The notes under the pieces are model-generated. The model saw nothing but the letters and a program-made list of their open reading frames with translations, had not been told where the DNA came from and made no database searches. From Dysgonomonas sp. 520 (GTDB taxonomy: Bacteria > Bacteroidota > Bacteroidia > Bacteroidales > Dysgonomonadaceae), in assembly GCF_010501095.1 (NCBI RefSeq), contig NZ_QVMP01000017.1, forward strand, positions 1 to 64,000: a stretch of DNA of 64,000 nt, given 5' to 3'. The position numbers and the translations under genes are program-made. Within the stretch, counting starts at the first letter, position 1. Each line of letters begins with the position of its first letter. Shown in pieces: positions 26,504 through 35,388 of the stretch.

Positions 26504-29500
26504 TTAATATTTAATTGTAATACCTACTAAGAATGTGCGTGCGCTGGGGAATGTTCCCAAATCAATCCCTTTCACCCAAGGCTCTGAGTTGCCATATCCG
26601 ATTTCGGGGTCCATACCTGAGTATTTAGTGAAAGTTACAAGGTTTTGAACAGCTCCGTAGATACGTACCTGCGCCATTGGCGACCATTTTTTGAATAGTT
26701 GGTTCAGATCGTAGCCGATGGTTAAGTTGCTGATGCGGAAATAGTCGCCATCTTCTATGTACAGTTGATCGGAGATTCTCGAAAAGTTTCTGTTTAAAGA
26801 ACCTTCTCCAAGTCGGGGCAATTTGTTTGAAGTGCCTTCGCCCGTCCAACGTTTAAGAATTTCGGTCGTATAGTTCTGATTAGGCATATTCATGAACGAA
26901 CGATACGATTGTGCAATCTGGTTGCCTGCAACACCTGTTCCCGTTATCGAAAAGTCGATACCTTTCCACTCCATATTTACGGTGATACCATAAGTGAAAT
27001 CGGGATGAGGATTACCTATCATAGTGCGGTCTTTCGAGTTGATAATACCATCTTTATGAACGTCTATATATTTCACATCACCCGGCTGAGATTTCATCTG
27101 GTCTCCCGAAGCATCATATATTTTGTGTGTAGCATCGTATTCTTCAGCTTCTTCCACAGTTTGTATAATGCCATTTGCTTTATAGCCATAGAAGTATCCT
27201 ACGGGATAGCCTTCTTCGGCACGATAAAACTCATCTGTACCATGACTTAATACACCTGTTGCCCCACGGATAATACCTTCTTCATTGGCTATCTTCGTCA
27301 CTTTATTTTTGTTGTAAGCGAGATTACCTGTTACACTGTATTTGAAATCGTTTATCTTATCTTGCCATGTAAGCATAACCTCAACACCACTGTTCCTTAC
27401 GTTTCCGCCATTAACCCAAGGGGCTTTTGTTCCCCAACTGCCTAGAGCCGGAGGCTGAACAAGCCAGTCTTTTGTTGTTTTTATATAGTAATCGAAATTT
27501 AATCCTAACCTGTTGTGTAAGAACCATGAATCGAACCCGATATCAAATTGTTCGGATGTTTCCCATTTTAGTTTGTGATTTTCTAAATTTTCCTGATATG
27601 CTCCGATTGTTGGGGCCGATTTGTTCTCCCCAAAAGTGTATCTACCACTGCCACCGTTAAGATTAACATTTGCAAGATACATGAAAACAGGAATTGTATT
27701 ATTACCATTCTGCCCCCAACTGGCACGAAGTTTAAAAAAGTCTAACCAAGATTCAGTATCTTTCATGAAAGACTCATTGGTGATTACCCATCCTGCCGAC
27801 ACCGAGGGAAATGTACCCCATCTGTATCCTTTAGCAAATCTTGAACTTCCGTCGTGCCTTACAGTAACAGTACCCATGTAAGTTCCTTTGTAATCGTAAC
27901 TCAATCGACCAAAAACAGAAGCATTAGCACCCTCTTCCCAAGGACCACCACTCATCGAAATATATGAAATATAGTCAACATTGCTATATTGTCCGTTATT
28001 AATATATGCATGTTTAAAATCATCGAACTGAGAATGAGAAGAAGTTGCTTGAAGATTTGTACCTAATCCGTATTTTTCGAGCGACATGCCTGCCATAGCT
28101 GAAAAACTATGATCTTTCTGTATTTTGAAATCGTAAGACAATACATTATCGAATGTCCATCCTATACCATTACCACTTCCTTGCGAATTTCTTTTTTCTT
28201 TATTGCCGTTTAAGTTGAGGTTGTCGATTGGTCTGAACTGTCTGCTTTCCCAACCTGAGTAATTGAATCCGAATGAACTGCGGAGTTTCAAATTTTTAAT
28301 TGGCTGCAAAACGGCATAGAAATTTGCACGAGCAGAATAATTCTTACCATTGGTGAACGAGTTATAGTACATTTGGGCTATGGGGTTGTTCTCGCCCGAA
28401 GCATTCCAGCCGGGATTGTTGAATGAACCATTTTCTCTCTTCACCTGATAGAGAGGGTTGGCTGTGAGGGCATTTCTCATATCGTTCCAATCCAAATGTC
28501 CTGTTGCTATATTCATAGCGTCGTTGTTTTTGTATACCATTGACAATGTTTGTCCGAATTGAAGCAATGTGAAGTCTTTAACTTTTATAAGGTTGTGTTC
28601 CGAATTGACACGGAAATTATAGCGTTCATAGTTTGGACTCATTTCTTCATTTTTAACTCCAACTATAGGTGACTGGGAGGTATAACCGAACCCAACAGAA
28701 TATGTAGACATATCGCCACCACCGGTAATGTTTATTGTGTGATTGGTTATAGGCGCATTGTCTCTGGTTATTTCGTTCAACCAGTTTGTGCCGTTCCATT
28801 TTCCGCTATTGTATGCTTCCCTGTCATAGTCTGACATGGATGCGAGGTAATTATTACTCGAACCTTTCGATTCGTTCAGTATTTCCATATATTGAGACGC
28901 ATTCAGTGGCGTCAGGCTTTTATAAACATTTTGCCATCCGAAATAGCCATCGTATTGAATAGATGCCCTTCCTTTTTTTCCCTGTTTGGTTGTTATGATG
29001 ATAACGCCATTACCACCTCTTGCTCCATATATGGCCGCCGATGCTCCATCTTTAAGAACATCAACCGATTCTATATCGGCAGGATTTAAATCGCTGATAG
29101 CACTACTTTCGTTTCCGGCAGGCACACCATCTATAATATAGAGAGGCCCTGAGCCGCTGCTCACTGTTCCGATACCACGAACAAGAACCCTGAAGCCTTC
29201 GCCCGGCTTACCACTCATCTTGGTAATGTTAACACCCGGAGTCTGGCTCTGAAGTGCAGATAAGGCGCTCACGGTGTTCATTTTTGATATATCGTCGCCT
29301 TTCACCTGTACGGTTGCACCCGTGATCAGCTTCTTTTTCTGTACACCATAGCCGATAGCTACTACTTCTTCCAGAACGTTGGCTTTTTCTTTCATCTCGA
29401 TATTCAGAATGTCTTTCGTTCCGATTTTAATTTCCATATCCTCAAAACCCAGATAGGAAATGCGTAGAGTGGCATTTTCTTTTACTTTCAATGCAAAATT

Positions 29501-29722
29501 TCCATCGAAGTCGGTAGCTGTTCCGTTGCTGGTTCCGATTTCGAAAATGCTGACACCGATCAGAGGTTCTCCTTTCGAGGATATTGTTCCTGAAATGTTT
29601 TTTGTTGTTTGTGCAAACACCAATCCTATGGAGCATAGGTTAATTAATACAAAAGAGAGTAAGACCTTCATTATTTGAGGTTTTACCTTCCTTCGATGAA
29701 ATAGTTTAATGTTCAAGTTCAT
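26504..29722 (-). CDS. susC: SusC/RagA family TonB-linked outer-membrane transporter
   Basis: The 1072-aa protein has a signal peptide ending FAQ, a carboxypeptidase-D-like regulatory domain (about 42-115, ISGTISSKGEPLIGVSIFE), the TonB-box region and plug (about 130-250, with LYIIDGVPAG and SVDVLKDGASAAIYGARGGNGVIIITTK), and a large beta-barrel. It imports oligosaccharides with SusD, powered by TonB. Two starts are possible: 29722, or the ATG at 29671 (MKVLLSF), which gives a more usual signal peptide. A -7 box lies at 29773-29780 and a candidate HTCS site about 60 bp further upstream. susD follows after 31 bases. Confidence 0.96.
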   Translation of the reverse strand: MNLNIKLFHRRKVKPQIMKVLLSFVLINLCSIGLVFAQTTKNISGTISSKGEPLIGVSIFEIGTSNGTATDFDGNFALKVKENATLRISYLGFEDMEIKIGTKDILNIEMKEKANVLEEVVAIGYGVQKKKLITGATVQVKGDDISKMNTVSALSALQSQTPGVNITKMSGKPGEGFRVLVRGIGTVSSGSGPLYIIDGVPAGNESSAISDLNPADIESVDVLKDGASAAIYGARGGNGVIIITTKQGKKGRASIQYDGYFGWQNVYKSLTPLNASQYMEILNESKGSSNNYLASMSDYDREAYNSGKWNGTNWLNEITRDNAPITNHTINITGGGDMSTYSVGFGYTSQSPIVGVKNEEMSPNYERYNFRVNSEHNLIKVKDFTLLQFGQTLSMVYKNNDAMNIATGHLDWNDMRNALTANPLYQVKRENGSFNNPGWNASGENNPIAQMYYNSFTNGKNYSARANFYAVLQPIKNLKLRSSFGFNYSGWESRQFRPIDNLNLNGNKEKRNSQGSGNGIGWTFDNVLSYDFKIQKDHSFSAMAGMSLEKYGLGTNLQATSSHSQFDDFKHAYINNGQYSNVDYISYISMSGGPWEEGANASVFGRLSYDYKGTYMGTVTVRHDGSSRFAKGYRWGTFPSVSAGWVITNESFMKDTESWLDFFKLRASWGQNGNNTIPVFMYLANVNLNGGSGRYTFGENKSAPTIGAYQENLENHKLKWETSEQFDIGFDSWFLHNRLGLNFDYYIKTTKDWLVQPPALGSWGTKAPWVNGGNVRNSGVEVMLTWQDKINDFKYSVTGNLAYNKNKVTKIANEEGIIRGATGVLSHGTDEFYRAEEGYPVGYFYGYKANGIIQTVEEAEEYDATHKIYDASGDQMKSQPGDVKYIDVHKDGIINSKDRTMIGNPHPDFTYGITVNMEWKGIDFSITGTGVAGNQIAQSYRSFMNMPNQNYTTEILKRWTGEGTSNKLPRLGEGSLNRNFSRISDQLYIEDGDYFRISNLTIGYDLNQLFKKWSPMAQVRIYGAVQNLVTFTKYSGMDPEIGYGNSEPWVKGIDLGTFPSARTFLVGITIKY

Positions 29723-29772
29723 AATATTATCAATTAAGTTTTGGTTTTTGAAGATTAAGATATTCTACATTA

Positions 29773-29780
29773 CAAATGTA
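29773..29780 (-). promoter_or_regulatory. -7 box of the susC operon
   Basis: TACATTTG on the minus strand, 51 bases upstream of the first susC start. No good -33 TTTG is seen, as expected for an activator-dependent promoter. Confidence 0.5.
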
Positions 29781-29840
29781 TTTATTCAATAACCATCGGA
29801 CTTGTACTAGCATTGAAATATGTTTCTTGTTTGGAGCACC

Positions 29841-29862
29841 TGTTGCAAAAATGTCGCAAAAG
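29841..29862 (+). promoter_or_regulatory. Candidate HTCS binding site 2 (susC)
   Basis: TTGCAAAAATGTCGCAA (29843-29859) with TG before and AAG after matches site 1 at 20 of 22 positions. It lies about 61 bp upstream of the susC -7 box, a normal position for an AraC-type activator. Confidence 0.55.
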
Positions 29863-30080
29863 CTCGTGTTTTGGTCGCAACCATCTGCTGTGTTCGTTTT
29901 AGGCGGGTTTGACTACCCAAATGTTTTTCATGTTTTATATATGCAATGTTATACCATTTTTGATATAAAATGATAAGCATTTTTGTTAATTTGTTAACAG
30001 ATTATAGTTAAAACGCATCTCTATTCTTTACATGATAAGATGTTTTGATATTTTTGAATTCAAATTAACGAAAAATGCAG

Positions 30081-30256
30081 GGGCGTGTGTCAAAAGTAAA
30101 TTTTAGAGTCTTTTTGTCATTGCCTCGCCTTCGCTCGGCGAACGTTGTTTCTGAACAGAGTGAAGGATCTGTTCTATAGAGTTCAGATTCTTCACTCTGT
30201 TCAGAAACAACGTTCGGTGGAGCCAATTAGGGTTAGAAAAGACTTTTGAAAGGTGT
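30081..30256. repeat. MITE-like element with TGTCAAAAGT ends (copy 2)
   Basis: The left end GGGCGTGTGTCAAAAGT (30081-30097) is identical to one end of copy 1 (4186-4202, inverted). The right end reads, inverted, TCAAAAGTCTTTTCTA, as does the other end of copy 1. The interior holds a perfect 27-bp inverted repeat (30139-30165 with 30190-30216) containing CGAACGTTGTTTCTGAAC. No ORF. Confidence 0.6.
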
Positions 30257-30418
30257 AGACTTTGAACGAATATTCTTCTTCTTCTGATTCATATTATTGA
30301 GGGATTCTTTCTAAACTTTTCGGGTCTACAGGTCTGAAAATTATGTACAGTTTCGGGGGTTGAAACTTACATGGAAAAACACACTGAAAAAGGGCTGAAA
30401 TCTCCCTGTTGATACCTG

Positions 30419-30456
30419 TTGCGACATGATGTATAACAATTGCGACATTTTTGCAA
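30419..30456 (-). promoter_or_regulatory. Candidate HTCS binding site 3
   Basis: TTGCGACATTTTTGCAA (30440-30456) is the exact reverse complement of the 17-bp core of site 2. A second half-site TTGCGACAT lies at 30419-30427. It is about 140 bp upstream of the T9SS-tailed gene. Confidence 0.5.
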
Positions 30457-30596
30457 GCAATGCAGCCAATTTTAAAGCAATGAATCTTTTCTAGCAAGCG
30501 CTTGATATGTATTGCTAGTAATTTAGCAGATATGAAAAGTATCGACTATTCAGAAAAAATTAAACTAATACTCAAAAACTAAATCTTTAAGAAATT

Positions 30597-32006
30597 ATGA
30601 AAAAATTATCCTTTCTTATTTCAGGCCTGATATTGGCAACAGGTTTTTCTTTTGCACAGAAAACAGCCGATATGCCAAAGTCAATCGTTGTACTCGATTA
30701 TGAAAGTGTTCCGTTAGTATCATCTGCCCCTGCCGGTAATTCAAGCACTGCGCCTCCGAGCCTGAATGCCGATCCTTCCGGAATTAATGAATCTAAAGTT
30801 GTGGGTAAGTACATAAACAAAGGTTTTTGGATAACAGAAGAACAACAAGTTGGTTATAAAAACCCTAATATGGATGATATTGATCTGCGTTATTATACGG
30901 GTATCGAATTTAAGGCTTATGTGCCTTCAACAACTAATATGGGATCATTTTGGTTAGATTTGAGAAGTGATGGTCCTGACTTTGGATCGAACGATCCAAA
31001 CGTTCAGCGCGAAAACTGGGAAAGACAATTTATTGCATATCCTAGCATTCCGGTAGATGATGTTACAACAAAACCTCTGACCGACGAATGGTTTAAGATA
31101 TCGTACGATAAAATTAAATCGGGGCGCAAACTTGGTATGGTTGCATTTGGATACAGACGTGGAGAAGCTGTTTCGGGAGGTGCTACGAAAGAAGTGGTTT
31201 ATTTTGATGATATTGTGATGCATCTGACCGAATCGGATGATATATGCTTGTATCGCGAGCCATTTTTTCTTTTGTCTAAAGAAAATACGGGATTTGTAGG
31301 AAATCCGAATGACGATATCACTCTTTACGCCGGAGAATCCTGGCAGGTTATTATTGATAAAGGAGCCGACAGATGGGTTGGTGGTGTTGAAATTAAAAGC
31401 GATATGATATCTCTTGAGTGGGATAGCGATGGCGGAGGCGTACAGAATCACTCTCTGTTTATGAACAAATTGTCGTCGGATGTAACATTGGAAAATATTG
31501 ATATTGCAGGTGAGTTTGCTGCCGGTCATAAACTATCGTTCGATATTAAAGCAAATAAGTATGGTGTTGTGCCAAAAGTAGAATATAAAGTGGATGGCGG
31601 AGAATGGACTGCATTAGATTTGGGTACGGTGACTGCAGAATGGGCAACAAAAACTTTTGCAATCAGTTCCGGTCCGGCAAGTAAAGCAAGCCTTAAGTTC
31701 TCTACTGCAGACCTGACTTCTGGAAATGTTCTTTTTGACAATGTGGCAATTTATGGAATTGGTGGAAATTCTTCTATCAACAATGAAAGTGTTGCAAAAG
31801 TGAATGTATATCCTAATCCGGTTGCAGATGTGTTGAATGTAGAAGGTGGAGCCGAAAAGGTTGAATTGTACAATGCTCAGGGCGATATGGTTTATTCTGG
31901 TGCGGCCGACGGTGGTGTAAATGTTTCTCATTTGGCTACAGGCGTTTATGTGGTGAAAGTATTTACGGCTGACGGTATTGCTTCGGCAAAGGTTTTGAAA
32001 AAATAA
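30597..32006 (+). CDS. Secreted protein of unknown fold with T9SS tail, possible glycan binder
   Basis: The 469-aa protein has a signal peptide (1-20, GFSFAQ), an N-terminal beta-rich domain (about 25-220) with aromatic-rich strands such as YYTGIEFKAYVPS and MGSFWLDLRSDGPDFG, a second jelly-roll-like domain (about 240-390), and a T9SS type A sorting domain (about 400-469, NVYPNPVADVLNVEG, ending ASAKVLKK). No catalytic motif was recognised. The layout fits a surface or released carbohydrate-binding protein. An exact inverted copy of the susC-upstream site lies upstream, so it may be co-regulated with the locus. The family is unknown to me. Confidence 0.75.
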   Translation: MKKLSFLISGLILATGFSFAQKTADMPKSIVVLDYESVPLVSSAPAGNSSTAPPSLNADPSGINESKVVGKYINKGFWITEEQQVGYKNPNMDDIDLRYYTGIEFKAYVPSTTNMGSFWLDLRSDGPDFGSNDPNVQRENWERQFIAYPSIPVDDVTTKPLTDEWFKISYDKIKSGRKLGMVAFGYRRGEAVSGGATKEVVYFDDIVMHLTESDDICLYREPFFLLSKENTGFVGNPNDDITLYAGESWQVIIDKGADRWVGGVEIKSDMISLEWDSDGGGVQNHSLFMNKLSSDVTLENIDIAGEFAAGHKLSFDIKANKYGVVPKVEYKVDGGEWTALDLGTVTAEWATKTFAISSGPASKASLKFSTADLTSGNVLFDNVAIYGIGGNSSINNESVAKVNVYPNPVADVLNVEGGAEKVELYNAQGDMVYSGAADGGVNVSHLATGVYVVKVFTADGIASAKVLKK

Positions 32007-32139
32007 TATGAGGCTTAAATATTATATTGAATAAAGCGTTAAGTTACGAGTTACGAGTTACAAGTGGCTTACGCCTAATAATAAGCATCAATATAACAAG
32101 CCGAAAATGAAATACATATAACATTATTCAATACAAAGA

Positions 32140-32187
32140 ATGTCCGGGCGAAGTATGAAAATAACTTACCCGGGCATTTTTCTTTTT
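32140..32187 (+). terminator. Terminator after the T9SS-tailed gene
   Basis: ATGTCCGGGCGAAGT (32140-32154) pairs with ACTTACCCGGGCAT (32164-32177), followed by TTTTTCTTTTT. Confidence 0.7.
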
Positions 32188-32265
32188 ATAAAAGACTGGC
32201 ATATAATGTATTACGGAAGAAGGAATTTCCTCCGAAAAAGTGATGAAGAAGTGACACGGAAAGAG

Positions 32266-32273
32266 TAAATTTG
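32266..32273 (+). promoter_or_regulatory. -7 box of the peptidylprolyl isomerase gene
   Basis: TAAATTTG ends only 5 bases before the upstream ATG at 32279, so transcription should start at about that ATG. This favours the later start codon at 32306. Confidence 0.45.
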
Positions 32274-32305
32274 TAACAATGGTTTCTTTTAAATATCTTT
32301 ATTCA

Positions 32306-33985
32306 ATGCGATTAATCATTAGTGTTTTCTTTAGTTTATTTGTTGCCCTGACTTTTTCTCAGACGGGAAAAGGTGATGATGTTGTTATGACTGTTGGCGA
32401 TAAGAAGATCAAGTCTTCCGAATTTGAAGAATATTATAAAAAAAATAAGAATATCGGAGATGTGAACCGGATAGTTGAGGACTTCAAAATTTATCAATTG
32501 AAGTTGATCGAAGCTGAAACAAAGGAAATAGATAAATCGTCGAAGTTTAAACGTGAAATGAACAGTTTTCGACAAGATGTTGTGAGTCCTTATCTTAGCA
32601 AAGATATTGTTGACGAGCAGTTTATTGTAAGAGAATATGACCGTTCGAAGGAAATGTTCGATATAAGCCATATTCTGGTAACTATACCAATTGATCGAAA
32701 AAAAGGTGTGAGGTATAGCATTCTGCCGAAAGATACTGTTGCTTCGTATCAAAAGGCTATGCAGTTGTACGATTTGTGTGTGAGTGAAAACTACTTTGAT
32801 TTGCCCGATACAATAAAAGGAGGCTGCATGCCTACCGAAATGGTGGAAGTGGAAGTTTTAACCATGCCGATGAATCTTGAAGATATGGTTTATTCTATGA
32901 AGGTAGGTGAAATAAGTAAGCCTGTCCGAACAAAGTATGGTTATCACATAGTTCGTATAAATAAGAGATATGAAAATAAGTTGATGCGTGACAAGTTGTT
33001 AGGCGATGTGAAGGAGCGGATAATCTTGAAGTTGAAACATTCGGGATCTTCGTATCTATTGTCAAAACCTGCGTTGCTGCATTTGAAAAAAGAAAACTCG
33101 TTTTCACCCGATGAGCCGTCGTACCGGAGACTGAGAGATGCCGCTACGAGTTTGTATCCCATAGGAAAAGAATTTCAGGCGATGTTTGAAAAAAACAGTA
33201 GTGTGCTGTTCTCTGCCGGAGGGAACGCATACACCATAGCTGATTTTATTGGCTTCGTGAAAGGAAAAAATCAATATCACAGCATTGTTTCAACCGAATT
33301 GCTGGACGAGATACTTCGTATGTTCGAGTATAAAACTTTGAGCAGTATTGAAGACCGTTTGACTGAAACAAGGCATCCCGAAATTGTAGGCTTGTTGGAT
33401 GAATGTAGAAGAGATTTGCTTCTTCTGGGCATAACGGAGAAAGAGATATTGACGAAAGCAGCTTCCGATACGGCAGGCATTAGAAATTTCTTTGAGCAAA
33501 ACAGGGGCAAGTATTTGTGGAGCGAACCTCGGTTCAAAGGTTTTGTGGTACACTGTCAGACGGTAGGGGCAAGGGAGAGAATTCAAGGAGAAATATCTGA
33601 TATGGATATTGATTCGGCGATGGGTTATCTTAAAGATAAATATATCACGACAAAGGAAACTCCGGAAGTGAAAATCGGAAAAAAAGGAGTGTTTTCGGAA
33701 GGAAAAGACGAATATATTGACGAAATTATATTCAAAACCGGAAAAAAAGGAGTTCCTTATCTCGAATTTCCACGATATTTTGTGGTAGGAAATATGATAG
33801 ATGCTCCCGAAGAATATACGGATGTTTTCAGTTTTGTTCTGGATGATTATCAGAAAGAAATAGAACAGAAATGGATAGAGTCGTTAAAGACGAAGTATTC
33901 GGTGAGAGTTGACGAAAAGGCGTTGAAGCGTGTAATGAAGCGTCAGAAAGATAAAAGCTTTCAGAGCTCAATTCAGAGGAGTTAG
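32306..33985 (+). CDS. Periplasmic parvulin-type peptidylprolyl isomerase
   Basis: The 559-aa protein (from 32306) has a signal peptide (MRLIISVFFSLFVALTFSQ), a SurA_N-like helical part, and one rotamase (PpiC) domain at about 115-225: ISHILVTIPI, a central Met/Leu-rich strand, and VGEISKPVRTKYGYHIVRINKRY. A long C-terminal region (about 240-559) has no family I recognise. It should help fold outer-membrane or exported proteins, plausible in a genome with many SusC and T9SS cargos. I prefer the ATG at 32306 to 32279 because the -7 box ends at 32273. It appears to be the last backbone gene before the integrated element. Confidence 0.85.
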   Translation: MRLIISVFFSLFVALTFSQTGKGDDVVMTVGDKKIKSSEFEEYYKKNKNIGDVNRIVEDFKIYQLKLIEAETKEIDKSSKFKREMNSFRQDVVSPYLSKDIVDEQFIVREYDRSKEMFDISHILVTIPIDRKKGVRYSILPKDTVASYQKAMQLYDLCVSENYFDLPDTIKGGCMPTEMVEVEVLTMPMNLEDMVYSMKVGEISKPVRTKYGYHIVRINKRYENKLMRDKLLGDVKERIILKLKHSGSSYLLSKPALLHLKKENSFSPDEPSYRRLRDAATSLYPIGKEFQAMFEKNSSVLFSAGGNAYTIADFIGFVKGKNQYHSIVSTELLDEILRMFEYKTLSSIEDRLTETRHPEIVGLLDECRRDLLLLGITEKEILTKAASDTAGIRNFFEQNRGKYLWSEPRFKGFVVHCQTVGARERIQGEISDMDIDSAMGYLKDKYITTKETPEVKIGKKGVFSEGKDEYIDEIIFKTGKKGVPYLEFPRYFVVGNMIDAPEEYTDVFSFVLDDYQKEIEQKWIESLKTKYSVRVDEKALKRVMKRQKDKSFQSSIQRS

Positions 33986-34089
33986 AGATAAAGCTTTCTT
34001 CTTGTTCAGATTAGCTAAATTATATGCGTAAAATCAAAATCCCTCAAATTTTTACATTGATCCATATATCAGTCTTGGCTGAAGTATAT

Positions 34090-34133
34090 ATACAATAAAA
34101 AAAGTCTTCTAAATCATTAATTTAGAAGACTTT
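34090..34133 (-). terminator. Strong minus-strand terminator beside the tRNA-like fragment
   Basis: AAAGTCTTCTAAAT (34101-34114) pairs perfectly with ATTTAGAAGACTTT (34120-34133) around a 5-nt loop. On the minus strand it is followed by a T tract continuing TTTTATTG. No minus-strand protein gene ends here, which suits a tRNA terminator. Confidence 0.65.
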
Positions 34134-34178
34134 CCTGTGTCTTTGGCTTCGAACTGTCTTTTTAGTTCTGTTCCTCAA

Positions 34179-34200
34179 GTGATCCGAGCGGGAACACTTT
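34179..34200 (-). other. Candidate attachment site: tRNA 3'-end fragment
   Basis: The minus strand reads CCCGCTCGGATCAC, which looks like the 3' half of a T-stem plus acceptor stem, then about 45 nt to a strong terminator. No 5' tRNA half is next to it. This is what remains when an element integrates into the 3' end of a tRNA gene. Element cargo lies to the right and backbone genes to the left. Confidence 0.4.
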
Positions 34201-34439
34201 TTTTATCTCGTAATAGATATAATAATCAATCGTTTAAGTTTTTCAAAAGGCTAGTCCGTAACGAATTCGTAACGATTAAAATGATGCCTTTTTGTCTTGT
34301 TTTGGCAGACCGCTGTACGCCTAACTTCTAACCTCAAAGATAGAAAAAATTTCTTGTAAATTCATAGTTTTAAGTCCAAAATAAATACTTTAAAATAATG
34401 GTCATTAGAAAAGATTTTCAAGAAGATATATTGTATTAG

Positions 34440-34465
34440 TAGGGTATTTTGATTCTCATACGGTA
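34440..34465 (+). promoter_or_regulatory. ECF-sigma promoter copy 1 (DUF3108 gene)
   Basis: AGTAGGGTA, 14 bases, CGGTATA. Identical element order and spacing at 35341-35364 and 39121-39144. It lies 24 bases upstream of the DUF3108 start. Confidence 0.6.
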
Positions 34466-34488
34466 TATTATAAATAATAGATTCAGAT

Positions 34489-35301
34489 ATGAGAATCATA
34501 ATAAAAATTTCTATAATAATTTTAGCCCTTTTAATAGGCTTACAGCTTAAAGGACAATGTGGCATAACAAATAATACATTCCAATCAGGGGAAGAACTGA
34601 CGTATGATGTATATTTTAAATACGGTCTTTTACATAAAAAAGCAGGCACTTCTACTCTAAGAACAAAAGATGATAGGTATAAAGGACAAGATGCTTATAA
34701 AATGACTATGATTGCCAATTCCACAGGTTTGGCAAAAAAAGTTTTTACACTTTCCGATACGATGTATTGTTATATGAGCAAAACTCTTGAACCTCTTTCC
34801 TATACAAAATATGCACATGAAGGAAGCGACTATACACAAGAATACATCACCTATAATTATTCTTCGGGTAACGTCGATGTACATACAAAACTGACCCGTA
34901 GTAATAAACTTCGTCATGATACTATTATTACTTCTGAAAAATGCATCTATGATATGATGACCGTAGTTTACTATGCACGTACTCTAGACTATAAGCAGAT
35001 GAAGACGGGAGAATCAAAGAATAGTTTGCTCATATCCGGTAAAACAAAAGTAGATATAAAAATCAAATACAATGGCACAGAGAAAATAGATGCAAATGAT
35101 GGTAAGAATTATGACTGTATTGTTCTGACTTTGGTAATAAGCGATAAAGCATTCGAAGATAAAAAGGAAGCTATGAAAATTTATATAACAAACGACCAAA
35201 ACCGTATTCCCGTACGAATTAATTCCAAACTTAAAGTAGGTTCTAGCTATGTCCTTTTAAAAAAGATTTTAGGGAATAAGTATCCACTAAAAAACAACTG
35301 A
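34489..35301 (+). CDS. DUF3108 domain protein, exported
   Basis: The 270-aa protein has a signal peptide (about 1-22, LKGQC) and resembles DUF3108 proteins: FQSGEELTYDVYFKYGLLHKKAGTS near the start and KNYDCIVLTLVIS...YITNDQNRIPVRI near the end. Members are periplasmic or outer-membrane-associated beta proteins of uncertain function. It is the first gene inside the element and carries its own copy of the GGGTA-N14-CGGTA promoter, so it probably belongs to the regulon of the ECF sigma factor encoded next door. Confidence 0.75.
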   Translation: MRIIIKISIIILALLIGLQLKGQCGITNNTFQSGEELTYDVYFKYGLLHKKAGTSTLRTKDDRYKGQDAYKMTMIANSTGLAKKVFTLSDTMYCYMSKTLEPLSYTKYAHEGSDYTQEYITYNYSSGNVDVHTKLTRSNKLRHDTIITSEKCIYDMMTVVYYARTLDYKQMKTGESKNSLLISGKTKVDIKIKYNGTEKIDANDGKNYDCIVLTLVISDKAFEDKKEAMKIYITNDQNRIPVRINSKLKVGSSYVLLKKILGNKYPLKNN

Positions 35302-35340
35302 TATAGATAACATAACTCATAAAAAACGAATACCTTGGTA

Positions 35341-35364
35341 GGGTAATTCCTTTTTCAAACGGTA
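35341..35364 (+). promoter_or_regulatory. ECF-sigma promoter copy 2 (autoregulatory)
   Basis: GGTAGGGTA, 14 bases, CGGTATA, 25 bases upstream of the sigma factor start, as expected for autoregulation. Confidence 0.65.
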
Positions 35365-35388
35365 TAGGAATAAAAAGATATCATTGAA

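Larger units (their letters stand above)
33986..34488. other. 503-bp junction between backbone and element
   Basis: Holds the terminator (34090-34133), the tRNA-like fragment (34179-34192), a CGTAACGAATTCGTAACG palindromic stretch (about 34257-34276) and ECF promoter 1 (34440-34465). No gene is supported. Confidence 0.45.

Noticed and set aside
32041-32072. Tandem GTTACGA copies as a possible CRISPR or satellite array
   Set aside because: Only three 7-bp units without spacers; too short for an array and of a kind common in AT-rich gaps.
34137-34331. 64-aa plus-strand ORF at the element border
   Set aside because: It crosses the tRNA-like fragment and has no domain, signal or promoter.
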